A stretch of 64,000 nucleotides of DNA from Aldrovandia affinis. Taxonomy: Eukaryota > Chordata > Actinopteri > Notacanthiformes > Halosauridae. The first letter of the stretch is position 1. Each line of letters begins with the position of its first letter. This document shows positions 47,345 to 58,485 of this stretch, piece after piece. A model generated the notes under the pieces. The model searched no databases. It saw only the letters and a list, made by a program, of their open reading frames with translations, and was not told the origin of the DNA. Made by a program: the position numbers and the translations under genes. The stretch is taken from positions 6,445,166 to 6,509,165 of the forward strand of contig JAINUG010000037.1 of NCBI GenBank assembly GCA_029706075.1. The letters are read 5' to 3'.

Positions 47345-48010
47345 TTCTAAGCTAGTTAGGTAGCTATTACGTCTAACTAGAAATCTGAAAACAGATGTCA
47401 ACGCCTGTTAGCTAGCTAGTTGTAACTTACTCTGAAAGCAAATGACAGAAACCTTTCAGAACTAAACTAAACTGGTGTAGCAGAGTTCAGAGATGTCAGT
47501 TAGTGTGAGAATGTCAGCTACAGAATGTGTGATGACCTGGAGCTTCAATAAGAGTGTGATTCGTTCCCTTGACTTTAGCTCAGCGAGCTAATTGTATCTC
47601 TTGTTATCCAGTGTAGCTGGCGAGGGCCATGGTTTGAATCATGTAGCAGACCTATCCCTGTTAAACTAACTAGAAATTAAATAAATGAGGCAGACTAGCT
47701 AGCAGAATTTCCTCTAGAATTAATATTGTTAGCAAGCTAGCTACTATATCTAGCTAGCTAACTATCCATCCCAGCTGTAGCTGGCCAGCTAGGTAGCAAG
47801 AAAGCAACATTTTAGCAATGAAAATTAACATTGAGTGGCAAGCTAGTTGGGAATTACCATTCTAAACCAAAGTTTGAATGCTTTTGGGTGAAGGTGTTTT
47901 CCCTGTCAAAGATCATTTAATTGCAAAGGCTACAAGGAAAGATTCTGATTCAAGATAGATTCTGTCTATCATTTTGTAACTTAGGGCCCTAGACTGATAG
48001 CTAGCTAGCT
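47345..48010. repeat. GCTAGC-word-rich region
   Basis: Runs such as gttagctagctagttg, gcaagctagctac and tagctagctagctgg recur over about 660 bp, as at 225-405. The low-complexity AGCT/TAGC words are characteristic of some fish dispersed repeats. Confidence 0.5.
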
Positions 48011-48096
48011 GGTTAGCTGGCTATTTCACACATGAAGGACCTAAAATCACCTATGAAGCCCAGCTCCTAAAATCATACGCATTTCAATCAAATCAC
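48011..48096 (+). repeat. Dispersed repeat Y, copy 2
   Basis: Second copy of the block at 45419-45505, with ggttagctgg at 48011 and gcccagctcctaaaat at 48058. Confidence 0.6.
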
Positions 48097-48566
48097 CCCA
48101 TTTAACAATACCAATGGTCTTATATCAAAAATTAGCTCTCCAACACACACTGATTTTCAAAATGGTGAGGTCAGGGGGTGGGTTGTTGTGGATTCAAATG
48201 TTGTCTCAAGTAGCCAAAAAATATGATCTATGAAAAAATGTCATACAGTGTCACTTGTATAGATTTGTTTCATGTATCATTTATCCTTGCTTGTCTCTAT
48301 AATTAAACAATGAAAGCACATCACTCCCAAAGCTTTTTGTGTGTATTTAACAGTTATATTGATTGAGTTGTTCATCAATTCATTAAATAATTTTACCATA
48401 TGAAGGCTATATAGGCTACAGGTTGCCTATATTTAATAATACATTTTTACATTAAATGGATATACAGTATGTCCCCAACTACACTATTAAAGCACTAACA
48501 ACAGTACTCTGATATGTGCTATAAAATTGACACAGCCATACATGCATTTGTTGGATAGAGTTGAGA

Positions 48567-48610
48567 TAACAGAAGTAACAACAGAAGTAAAAACAGAAGT
48601 AACAACAAAA
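48567..48610 (+). repeat. 12-bp minisatellite (ACAGAAGTAACA)n
   Basis: Just under four copies with one substitution. On the minus strand this gives an artefactual Thr-Ser-Val repeat. Confidence 0.85.
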
Positions 48611-48699
48611 ACATCTATGCCTGCCACTGATTTATTTATCTTACAATAATGTTCAGAATTTATGAAAAAGGATAGGATTACAATGTAGAATATGAACAT

Positions 48700-49015
48700 G
48701 TCAGGATTGTTCTCTAATACCTCAGCTCCTAACTTAACATACTTCAAGATAGGACATGAACACTTGGAGGGGCAGCACTAAGGGGGGTCTTGCTGGTGCT
48801 ATAGCACCAGCCGAAATTACAATAGCACCACCTAGCACAACCAAGAAGCCCTGAAGCCCCACCGTAGCCCCACCGTAGCACTGGCAAGAAGAAATCTCTG
48901 GCGCCACCCCTGAACACTTGATCTGTTATCAAAAATATCCAGAGTCATGTCCTATCTGAGAGATAGGATTGGATTTGGCAGTTAGGATGTTTCTGTAATA
49001 CAGCCCCTGGCGCAG
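48700..49015. mobile_element. Older inverted-repeat element hosting a MITE
   Basis: Outside the inner insertion, the left flank (agataggacatga, 48748-48760) is inverted at 48945-48957 (tcatgtcctatct). Farther out, a ttaggagctgag/ttaggatgtttc pair and a terminal taatac/gtatta pair continue the symmetry. Removing the inner element restores one palindromic unit of about 150 bp, probably an older MITE. Boundaries are approximate. Confidence 0.5.
48767..48912. mobile_element. 146-bp hAT-like MITE with perfect 8-bp target duplication
   Basis: The left end reads gaggggcagcac and the right end, reverse complemented, reads caggggtggcgcc, an imperfect terminal inverted pair. It is flanked by identical octamers aacacttg at 48759-48766 and 48913-48920, the duplication length made by hAT transposases. 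Inside are a ggtgctatagcaccag palindrome and two copies of agccccaccgt. No coding capacity. The perfect duplication suggests a fairly recent insertion. Confidence 0.82.
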
Positions 49016-49019
49016 GCCT

Positions 49020-50770
49020 GAACCAGTATAGTGTACAAAAAAGGATAAGTGACTGTGTTGCCAGATCTTATTCAGAATAATATAATCATTAAATTTTCTT
49101 TTTCTCATGAGGGGAAATTTCCAACAAAAATGAGCAGCAGTAACTTCAGGGTCATACTAGGGTAATGTGGGGAAAAAGAACAATTACAGAAATTAATATC
49201 ATGTAATTTTTTTAATGGGGGTGTGTGGAAGCATCAGCATGACTGGAACCCCCTGTCTTTTTGTTTGGCAAGGAGCATGGTTTATTTGGGAAGAAAATAC
49301 AGGAATGGCAGGATTAATTTGATTACAGCTCAAAAATCCATAAAACATTAAAATAAAATTCAAATGTGGAGTTCCCGCAGCATGGCGGACAGCTTTGGTG
49401 ATTACTCCCCAGGAAAAGGGACTTGTACGCATTAATAGTTCATGTGGACCCTTACATCTCAGTTATCTCAGTTCACACTCTCGCTTGCACAAATCATTAG
49501 GGAGGGCTAAGTACAAGCCGCGTGGCTGGGGGTGCTGATGTGTGTGTTAGCAGGGGGGCGAGGCTCAGTCGGAGCCCGCATTGGTAACGTTCATTTTCAG
49601 AGGTCATGCGAGAGACTGTCTGCAACTATCCAGCGGTGCTGTAGCCAGCCTCCATGTTTGTCAGAAGCCAACCTCGCAATCCAGGCGTTATTTATATCCT
49701 TGCGGATATAATGCCTGACCATACAAACACTGTGTTTTGTGATGAACCCGCCCACATTGTAGGGAGGAACCCTGTTGATCCCCCTGTCAATGATTTAATA
49801 TGACGAATCACGATCAGGTAAACGTGAATGAACTTTTGGGAAGTGAGACGCAGGAGGGAGTGCTTACTGAATGCTCGAACAGCCAGCCAATGAAAAATAC
49901 TTGAAATTCTGAGGCGGAAATAGAAAGCTATCACCTTTTTTTTTCCCAGCAAATTCAATCAGAAGGTAAGCCGAGGGTCAATCTTATTCTCTGACTCGTC
50001 AGAAGCGTGCATGCATGCAGGCCATACTGTCCTTAGCATTTACAGTATACTGCTGTGAAGAGGTAGTAGGAGTTTGTGCGTCTTTTATCTTATAAACTAA
50101 ATCGGGGTTACAGCAGGGGGCTGCCTGCCAGTCTTCATTTGAAGGCATTCGATAGATTGTGAAAATATCCAGCTCTGATTTCAGCTGTGCTGTCATTGGG
50201 AAACAGAGGCTGCAGTCGAGCACAATGAATACAACCCGTCTTGTCTTTGTCCTTCACTCTCAGGCAACAGTTCTACTTTTGCTTAAACTACATTGAATCT
50301 GATTATATTATCGCCGCCTTCTGTGGATTCACCTGAAGTGTAGCAGTATTCCTCGGTGTCAACAATTGAACGATAAAAGGCATGGGGAAATGATCCTGGA
50401 TTTCCACTGAAAAGACCATTTGACATGCTGAACCGCAAGATAGTATAGAATATAACCATTAATAATCCCACTGAAAACATGAATCAGTACATCTCGCAGA
50501 GCTCAGTACTGAAGTCTGTATTTTATACTATCCAGTAACGAAATCGAGGTGTGAGCGAGTTTCACATTCATTATCAATGGGAGCAGGCCGTAACTATTTC
50601 ATGGAAAGGGGGAAAATGTTAAAAAAATATTGTGAACCATCTCAGGCGTGCTTTTGAGAAGATCAAAAAGTTTCTCCCATATAACTTTTTTTCTTTCACT
50701 CTTGTTTTCTCTTCTTCATTCCTTTCCCCCCCGGTTTCTTCTCCAGAAAAAGCGTGATTCAGAGCTCTGA
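49020..50770. other. Non-coding sequence with a CpG patch
   Basis: A CpG-containing balanced patch lies at about 49500-49690 (gccgcgtggctgg, gtcggagcccgc). The rest is AT-rich. A let-7-like 12-mer at about 50060 was examined and rejected as a microRNA. Confidence 0.35.
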
Positions 50771-50779
50771 TTGGTATGC

Positions 50780-51110
50780 ATTGTTTAGTTTCTTTCATTA
50801 ATGCTCACTGCCACTCCAGGAGCACAGATGAACAATAGCACAGGCCTGCAAGGATCAATACCAGATTGCTGATAGTGGCCCGTCCGTTCGCTCACTAGAT
50901 TACATGATAAATGGCACGGTCCATACATTTTGACACTCTTTTGGCTGTGGAGCACAGGCCCAAGCCTGCATCCTCTTCTACCGCACCATCATAAGGACCC
51001 GGAGAATCAAAAAACACAACACTTCCCCATCGCAAAGGCCCAAATTGGCAATCTGCTGCAGCCACTGTACTTTAAAGAAACTGCATTTTGGGCTTTTTTG
51101 CCTTAATTCA
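50780..51110. promoter_or_regulatory. Candidate conserved non-coding element
   Basis: 330-bp non-repetitive stretch with TTCATTAATG, TAGATTACATGATAAATGG and TTAATTCAATTATTG words at balanced composition, of the kind seen in developmental enhancers. One of the more convincing patches, but still a texture call. Confidence 0.3.
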
Positions 51111-51203
51111 ATTATTGTAAAACATGTTGGTCATATATGATTCTTTTTTTTACAGTATGCCTATATTTGTGGTGTTAGGGATTCTCAAATGTATTGGTTA
51201 CAT

Positions 51204-51205
<2 letters not shown>

Positions 51206-51243
<38 letters not shown>
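51206..51243. repeat. (GT)n microsatellite
   Basis: About 19 uninterrupted GT units. Confidence 0.96.
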
Positions 51244-51246
<3 letters not shown>

Positions 51247-51995
51247 ATCCACATTTCCATAATAGCAAACATGCATTTGCCATCTGAAATAAAACATGAA
51301 TGCCATAATAATTGAATAGTAAGGGTTTTGATAAGATCTTTTCCTTAGCATGGCATACATATTTATTTTAACTTCCTGTTGTGCTGATAAACCATGTTAA
51401 GCAAGCACAACGCAAAGTGGGAATCTTTCTTTCCTTGTTTCACTTTCACAAGAGAGGGCAGCTCTCATAGTGAGTTGGGCTGATTACTTATGCAGAGTGT
51501 ATGCTGACCTGAATGAATCAATTGCCTATATCAATTAGCCGAATCCTGACCCTGAAGCTACACAAAAAAACGAAAAATCCATTTGCAAAAGAAAATCAGA
51601 AAGGAGAAATATCCATCAGATAACAAACCCCGGCTGGGGAAAAAGTATCTTTTATTATAAAACCCCTTTTACAACATGGGCTAAACAAATTATATTATTG
51701 GTTATTTTCAAAAATGTCACACTAGTTCAGAGGTGCCATTTTCCTGTCTCACCTTTTCCACAGCACTGACTGAGCTCTGTGTCATTATCTAAATGGTGTC
51801 CATATTTATTTCTTAGGACTGGATATGTTGCTATGTTTTTATCTCAATGACGCCACCATTATGAATTTATGGCTTTTATTTCATAGCTTACATTTGGCTC
51901 TGAAGTGATTCTCTGAGCAAATTATTGCATACTGTTTTTATCCATATATGCCTGCCCTTCCCCACCTCCCCCCAAAAAATGTACATTATGAATAT
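51244..51995. other. Non-coding sequence, no feature seen
   Basis: AT-rich, nothing supported. Confidence 0.4.
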
Positions 51996-51996
51996 A

Positions 51997-52494
51997 TACA
52001 GGTAACTGACTAAATAAAGGAAACATCCAAATAAAGTGTCTTAATAGGGGATCTGGGCCACCATGAGCCACCAGAACAGCTTCAAAACATCTTGGCATAG
52101 ATTATACAAGTGCCAGGAACTGTATTGGAGGGTTGCAACACCATTTCTCCATGAGAAATTCTTGTCTCAGGCACTGCTCCAGAATCTCCTATAAGTGTTA
52201 AATTGGGTTGAGATCTGGTGACTGAGATGGACATAGCACATGTTTTTTTTAAACGCATTTTCGCATACATTTTTTAGCATACGCATTTTTATGCTCATAA
52301 AACCATTCATTGACCGCTCGTGCCCTGTGGATGGGGGAGTTGTTATCCTGGAAGAGACCACTCCCATCAGGATATAAATGCTTCACCAAAGGGTGAAGGT
52401 GATCACTCAGAATGGCTTTGTATTTATTGGTGTTTACTTTGCCCTCTAATGGGTTGATTGGAAAATAAACCCCACACCTTAACAGAGCTGCCAT
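51997..52494 (-). mobile_element. Deleted Tc1/mariner element, copy B
   Basis: The left end tacaggtaactgactaaata at 51997 matches, inverted, the right end of copy A (gttacctgta). The right end of copy B is lost: homology stops at about 52494 in an (AT)n run. On the minus strand the content is again the C-terminal, catalytic half of Tc1 transposase only, in the same order as copy A but with less internal deletion. Broken by frameshifts and stops. Confidence 0.85.
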
Positions 52495-52524
52495 ATATAT
52501 ATATACAGTATATTTACAGTACAA
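52249..52524 (-). pseudogene. Tc1-type transposase remnant (copy B)
   Basis: 91-codon minus-strand frame containing a NPLEGKVNTNKYKAILSDHL-like segment, then LYPDGSGLFQ followed by Asp-Asn-Asn. In related elements this position reads Asp-Asp-Asn, so the second catalytic Asp appears replaced by Asn. The frame then ends before the expected Glu region. DDE transposase, inactive. Confidence 0.75.
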
Positions 52525-53030
52525 CTAGGCAAATGGCAAGAATAGAAGGTTAGAAAGTGTCCCTAAAAGTGTCCCTCACCTTGTTTCCTGTTATTCCACC
52601 TGAAAGAGGTTAGCAAACTAATAGCTACTCTCTTAATGGCCAGTTTGTGTCATCTTTACCTCACTGCCTTGTTATATATATTTTCATACCATGCGGCTTG
52701 GATTTATATTTGATTTTGATTGGCTGACAGAAGCATATTTGTGTGATATACGAAAGACAAAGTCACATTAAAGACGTTGCAAATTAAAGACTTTATAAAG
52801 TCAAGGTCATTTACAAAAAAAGAGAAAACTTCCTCCCCTCATTGTCACAATGTCCTATTTAATAACTGAAGGACTTTACATGCAAAGACAAATGATCCCA
52901 GAAAACGTGCCACCATTAAAAGAGAAACAAATACCCCCCAGCCATGAGTGCACGATGGCAGCATTTAGCCCCCCCACAGCATTCAGCTGAGCCCTCTCCT
53001 CCACTGAGTCCTCATTCCTCAAGCAAAAGT
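52500..53030. other. Non-coding sequence
   Basis: AT-rich, with no supported feature beyond the (AT)n at the edge of the Tc1 relic. Confidence 0.4.
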
Positions 53031-53039
53031 GATCGGACC

Positions 53040-53170
53040 AGCTATTAGCTCAAAGTGCAGATATCAATTCCTGCCTGACTCTAAATCTCCTCACTGTGCC
53101 ATCTGGCAACAACAAGAAAGAAGATTTATGAACAAGGGGAATGATTTTCCATAACAATTTTAATAATAAA
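53040..53170. promoter_or_regulatory. Candidate conserved non-coding element
   Basis: Non-repetitive balanced patch with TATCAATTCCTG and AATTTTAATAATAAATAGG words. Low confidence. Confidence 0.22.
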
Positions 53171-54461
53171 TAGGCTCTCTGCTCTGGCTGTTGGAGTGTT
53201 ATTAAAAGGTACTTTTAAGAGTACATGCCCTTTATTTGAGGGAAAAAAAGTTTTACCTCACGTGTCTTCTGCTTCTCAAATCCATCATGCTTTATTTTTA
53301 GAACGTTAATGTTTGCTTAATTTTTCAAATGGACAGTTGGCGAAATGTCTGCTTATGATCAACTGCTGTTTTTTCTAGAATTTCCTTGAGGAAATTCTTT
53401 TTCTTTTCACAGCATTCTTTTTCACAGATGGTGTTATCAGTTATTAAAAAAAAAAAAAGTTTCCTTTGACTTTTGTGAAAAGGCCATTATAGTATATCTG
53501 TAATGTACAGGCTAATTTCAATCACTCAGGACCTTATGCCCCCCCCCCCCCAAAGTGCCCCACAAATCAATAAAAAATAACCATAACTGGAAATAGGACA
53601 GAATAAGTGGGACTTGATCAAATGTGGGAAGTAATTTGTCACTTAATAAAATGTTTTTTTAAGTCTCAGTTTTTAAGTCCAATTTTTTTAAGTCCCATTA
53701 AATCGTATTTCACATGCATGAGGTATCTGTCTTCTCTCAGAAAGATGAAAAACAACGCATTCAAATTGTAAAATTTTTATAAAAGGCCCCTCTCTACAGG
53801 GAATGGAAAAAAGTGTAGTCTTATGACTAAATGGTGTCACCTTGGTAAAATGTGCAACTCAATACGTGCACTGACACAAGTAATCAGCACACTTTCTTGG
53901 ATTGCATCTATTTCTTCTGCTTTATTTCATCTTTATACAGACGACGGCATTTAATATTCCCTACCCTTGTGTCCCGGCTTGCCTTATATCCCATTTGGGG
54001 CAAATTAAACCTGTGGTTTTTGTCGATCGAGCAATAGGGATATTGACAGGATTCGTCAGTGTTACTTTTATTAAAATCGAGGGTCTGCTACTTTAAATGT
54101 CAGCTTTTTTTCCCTCCTTCTTCTGGATTGCTCACCAGGAGACAACAGAAAATACCCGGCCTTACCTGTGTACTCCCCGATGTGTCCCAGGTGCCAGCTT
54201 GAGCGGTGGAGAGCTCATGTCTCCTGTCAGAAACGCTTGGAGAAAGACAGGGACGGCATGACCAGTGGGCCCGGCGAGCTGAAGGGGTCAGTTTTCAGGA
54301 GGAGAGACAGCGGTGTGGCAGTGATCTCCCCATGACAAGCTGTCAGAGCCATCAACACTGCCATACTGCCCTGTCATTCTGCCTGACGTCTCGGCCACAG
54401 GAAGCAAGGCAAGGTATATCTGAATCCCAAACTTCACTGTGGATTTCATCGCTCTCCTTCC
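53171..54461. other. Non-coding sequence with homopolymer runs
   Basis: A12-A13 near 53447-53458 and C13 at 53539-53551. The 53890-54100 part is balanced, CpG-containing (gacgacggc, cgatcgagc) and may be a conserved element. No gene. Confidence 0.4.
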
Positions 54462-54465
54462 TTTC

Positions 54466-54510
<45 letters not shown>
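54462..54510. repeat. (CT)n microsatellite in a pyrimidine tract
   Basis: About 22 CT units inside a longer pyrimidine-rich tract (54450-54553). Mirror-repeat polypyrimidine runs can form triplex H-DNA. The Arg-Glu and Leu-Ser frames here are artefacts. Confidence 0.95.
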
Positions 54511-54514
<4 letters not shown>

Positions 54515-54559
54515 GCCTTTTCCTTCTTTCTCTTTTCCTCTCTCCTCCTCCATGTAAAA

Positions 54560-55380
54560 AAAACCCACTTGTGTTTTCAAATGAAATAACTCTTAATGTT
54601 CTGTAGTTTGTGTTTGTGTGCCACAACTAGTCCAGAACTGATCACAAGTCGGTTAGGATGGAAATACAGTAAAACCTACTAAGCCTGTGATCTGAAATGA
54701 CCACATGAGTTTGATGCTGTTTTATTATTACATCGGAGCTATTGTATTTGTGCCAATTTTGTTCATCAGATAACTGTATGCCATAGCTTAGGTAGCTCAC
54801 AGTGTTTGTGCTGTTCATAAATTGATGTTTTTAGGAGGTGGTCAATTTACTGTAAGAAACGGAGAAGAAACAGAATGTTATGTAATATACAACTGTATAC
54901 AATAGACCACTGTGTACATTTAGAACAGCCCATCGTATGGGCCTTTCTCTTCAAAAAACTGTCCACAAAAGTAATTGTGAGTAAAAAAAAATACTTTCCA
55001 TAATATAGTCTGACCTTCGGTTTAGGAACTGAGGCCAGAGGTCTGTAGCATCCCACAATACAGCAGTGACTTGCAAGTGAAGACTCAGATTGTAGAAGCC
55101 ACCAGCTGTGCCTTGATCCGACATTAGCTAATTCATCTCTTACAGTCCTGCTAGAATTCATCTCATGGAGATGAATCACATTGTGTCACATCACTCAGAA
55201 TGTGAGTGCAGTGTATGCCTTTGATCTCAGTGCTCTCTACCTTGATAAAGGCTTCATTGCTGTGCAGCACAAGGGCTTAGGAACAGCTCTCACTTGCACC
55301 AGACAGAGAACAACTGTTCAATGCCCAAAACCTGTGCAAACAGCATGGCCACAAACAACTTGGCCACAGACTGGACTGAT
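54560..55380. other. Non-coding sequence, no feature seen
   Basis: The 110-codon minus frame 54847-55179 lacks a domain. Confidence 0.4.
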
Positions 55381-55389
55381 CCTTAATTC

Positions 55390-55640
55390 TTCACTTAAAC
55401 TCATGAATGATCGGAGAGTTTATGAATAAACTCCCTCCTCGTTGCCCTGTGCATCGATTTTCAGCGATTAATTTTTTCCAGCTATTTTTTTCTCTCCCAC
55501 ACCCCCCGCCCCTCCCCTCCAGCTGTAGTTTTCAAAGCCATTTGTGGAGCAATTTACATTACTCTGGAGGGTGCTACATTTGCAATGCAATAACCAGAAG
55601 CATATGAAAGAGTAGCATGTACAGACACTTTAAGATCCTT
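55390..55640. promoter_or_regulatory. Candidate conserved non-coding element
   Basis: Non-repetitive stretch with cagcgattaatttt and ccatttgtggagcaatttac words beside a C-rich patch (55498-55520). Texture-based. Confidence 0.25.
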
Positions 55641-55659
55641 TTATAATCCTGATGGTGGG

Positions 55660-55702
55660 AAGAAGGAAGAAGAAGAAGAAGAAGAAGAAGAAGAAGAAAA
55701 AG
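55660..55702. repeat. (GAA)n microsatellite
   Basis: About 13 GAA/AGA units; the pure purine strand could form triplex DNA. Confidence 0.95.
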
Positions 55703-56633
55703 TACACATCGCTCGCTGAGGGTAAATGAAATAGCTCAGGGATATAAAAGTAGTTTTCGGTTCTCAGTGTCAAGAACCGGGCTCCGCTATCCAATTCCAG
55801 AACCTTCTTATCAGTGGCCTGGGAGAGAGACAACAATCTGGGAGATTACTCGGTGCACAATGCCACATGCCCCCTGGATGAACAATCAGGGGACTGTCCT
55901 CTTGAAAAGTCACACTGCAACATATTTACTTTTAATATCTCCAAACCCCTCTTCACAGAGACGGAAGGGAAATAATGGTGCGAACAGTGCCAAACTCTGA
56001 TGTAAATATTAAAAGGCAGCAATGGGATTAAAAAAAGCATATTCTGCACTTTTGAGGAAACTTTGTGGCAATATCGATAAACTGATAAATAAATACATGC
56101 ATACAAATGAGCAAAATGTGTCATAATTGTAATTTAGCAAAATAACGTAAAAAGAAAATTAGGAAAGTTAAATAATAATTGATAGAGATAAAAAGGGAAA
56201 ATGTTGTGGCGTTTTGTGCATATTTATAATTTTCTTGCCTTTTTTTCTAAAGATGAAAGAGTGTAAAAATATATATTTTTAATTGATATCATCAATATCA
56301 CGTTGTGCATATTACAGCATGCAATCTATGAAAATACTCATCCCAACCAGGGAATCAGGAGAAAGGAAAAACATTCATATTTATATAAATTACATACATT
56401 TAATAGTCACTCACTGGGCCTTACTCAAAAGATCTTGTTGTTTCATACTGCCGTTTTGAATTTTAACCAATTTCAGAGAAAATTGCAACTTTGAAAATGA
56501 GAACTTTTGTTACAAATGTCCCATTCTTCCCTGCTTATTTTCAGCACAGAGCAGTTTCCACATTTTCATTTTTACACATTTACATTTTCTGTTATATTCT
56601 CAGTGAGGCATTCTTCAGTTTGCCTTATTAAGT
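55703..56633. other. Non-coding sequence, no feature seen
   Basis: Balanced to 55950, then AT-rich. No gene or repeat supported. Confidence 0.4.
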
Positions 56634-56705
56634 TGTACATTTACATTACATTACATTTTAAGCATTTAGCAGACACTGTTATCCAGAGCGGCTTACTGTA
56701 ATATG
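56634..56705 (-). mobile_element. SINE/LINE 3' tail fragment (V-SINE-like)
   Basis: On the minus strand this reads aagccgctctggataacagt, then GTCTGCTAAATGC, then a TAATGTAATGTAAT-like tail. That word order is a well-known conserved tail of fish SINEs and their partner LINEs. Only the 3' end is present. Confidence 0.6.
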
Positions 56706-57268
56706 GATTGTTCCGGATTCTTGCTCTAATCATTTCTCTGCACTACACTGTAAATGTAATGAATGTGTTTTTCACGATTAACCACTTGTTCAATGTCCTA
56801 TAAAATCTATTTCAAGCAGGTTTAAACGGACACAGATCTCACAGATGGGACTCAAGGCATCAAACTGCACGTGAAAGTCTCTTCCCAGTACTGTAAAATA
56901 GACTAAAGGGTTATGAGAGGAATGAAAATGCACTATCTTTATAAACATTTCCAAACTTGCAATGCACCTCTTTCCAGATTCTTCTCTCTGCTGTACCTCT
57001 TACGTATCTACGGTTCAACACTTTTATTGCATTCAATAATTTACTTTTAAACAGTCAATTGATTTTTATATACTGATTGGATCACTTGCTCCATCCATCC
57101 ACGAGGGAAAAAAAGAAAAGTGTGTGTGCGTGCATGTGTAGTTTCAGCAAACAACAGCACTCCCCCCCAGTCCTCGGTGACAGGTGACATTTTGAACGCT
57201 GTTGGAGACGGATGTGGCGTTTGCGTGGCTGGCCGGGTCAGACAGAGTGCAACATGTGGCCTGGAGGA
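56706..57268. other. Non-coding sequence
   Basis: AT-rich, then CpG-containing from about 57180. No gene. Confidence 0.4.
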
Positions 57269-57296
57269 GCAGAGAAAGAGAGAGAGAGAGAGAGTC
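57269..57296. repeat. (GA)n microsatellite
   Basis: About 12 GA units. Confidence 0.9.
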
Positions 57297-57339
57297 AGAG
57301 ATTCTAATCCCACTTCCTGATCGATATTACAGACCTAGA

Positions 57340-57560
57340 GTCCTGATCGCTGTCTATCAATCTCAGGCGTCCGTGTGGCCTCTGCCTCCCTCCCCCCTCG
57401 CCCTGGCTCCCGAGCCTCCACGATCCTCTGAAGGCTCGCAGGCCCGACTGACAGCAGCCCCGGCTGTGACATGGTCGTTCGCGGCCTCCTGTCCGTCAGG
57501 CTGGTCGCGGCAGGAGGTCCGAGGTATTAGGGGAAATCGGCCCTGCCAAGCTGGGGGGAG
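57340..57560. promoter_or_regulatory. CpG-rich block, candidate regulatory element
   Basis: GC-rich with many CpGs (gtcgttcgcggcc, gctggtcgcggcagg, ggctcgcaggcccgac). The 158-codon plus frame 57202-57678, longest in the window, runs through it and through the (GA)n tract. It shows no domain and its composition explains its length. Confidence 0.3.
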
Positions 57561-58097
57561 GGAAGGTGAACCCATAACATACTGCAGGCCCAGGGAAAAA
57601 ATTACTCCCCACCACAGACTAACAGATAGACTAACAGGATTTTTTTTTTATATACAGTTCCACAATTCTATAAAATGACAGGAATAACAAAACAGGAGCA
57701 ATGTTTTACATAGATTTGCTATTCTAAACTGCACGAAAGCTGCAGTGTGATTATTTATTGAAGTAACATGATAATTATAATAATGATAATAATAATAATT
57801 TATTCATTGTGCCATTCAACAATGCATGTAAAAGGGTCACACCACTACATATTGATATTTTTTTACACAGTTTTACACTTTTCAGCTATACTATTCAGAG
57901 CAGGAACAGGTTAAAGAGAAATAATATAACTGAGTAAAAAAAGGTCCTTATTGTTCTGGAGGCCACACCTTGGTCTGCAGCCCCTTTGGACATCTAAATA
58001 TCACGTGTACAGGATCAAGTCTCACTCTGGACACTGTAAGAATCAGGCGCTGAGTATCATTCCCAACGAAGAAGGAAAAAAAAGAGTGAAAAAGTTC
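57561..58097. other. AT-rich non-coding sequence
   Basis: An (AAT)n-like run at 57770-57801. No gene. Confidence 0.4.
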
Positions 58098-58114
58098 TTT
58101 TTTTTTTTTTTTTT
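58098..58114. repeat. Poly(T) tract
   Basis: Seventeen T residues. Confidence 0.9.
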
Positions 58115-58428
58115 CTTTTTCCCTCCTGAGAGAGAGGGGGCTTATTATCCCCAGCATTTGCATGATGAGAGAATACATCTCGTATTCATCTTAGTAAAGT
58201 TGTAATAAATGGTTTCAACAGCATTATCATCAATTTTCCGCAGGTGCAGCTGTGAAAATCACTCACTTCAATCAAAAAGCTGCTGCTTGCCTGTGAAGGA
58301 GCCTCATTTTTTACGCTCATATAGTGCTGAAATTAACAGAAAAAATGGGGGAAAAGGAGCAGGTCCTGCTTGCTGAGAGGAAAGCCTGCCTTTGGGTGGA
58401 GCCTGTGAGCAGCTGTACGCCAGCCGGG

Positions 58429-58485
58429 ATGAGGGAGGGAGGGAGGGAAGGAGGGAGAGAGAGAGTGAAAGAGGGAGGGAGAGAT
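58429..58485 (+). repeat. (GGGA)n purine tract, G4-capable
   Basis: Repeated GGGA/GGGAG units over about 57 bp with four or more GGG runs at single-base or short loops. The 118-codon Arg/Glu/Gly frame over it is an artefact. Confidence 0.85.

Noticed and set aside
50063-50085. let-7-like word agaggtagtagg on the plus strand
   Set aside because: Only the first 12 bases match let-7; the remainder diverges and no complementary arm lies within 100 bp on either side, so no microRNA hairpin can form.
57202-57678. 158-codon plus-strand open frame, longest in the window
   Set aside because: It runs through a (GA)n microsatellite and a GC-rich block, where stop codons are rare by composition. There is an opposing frame and no domain.
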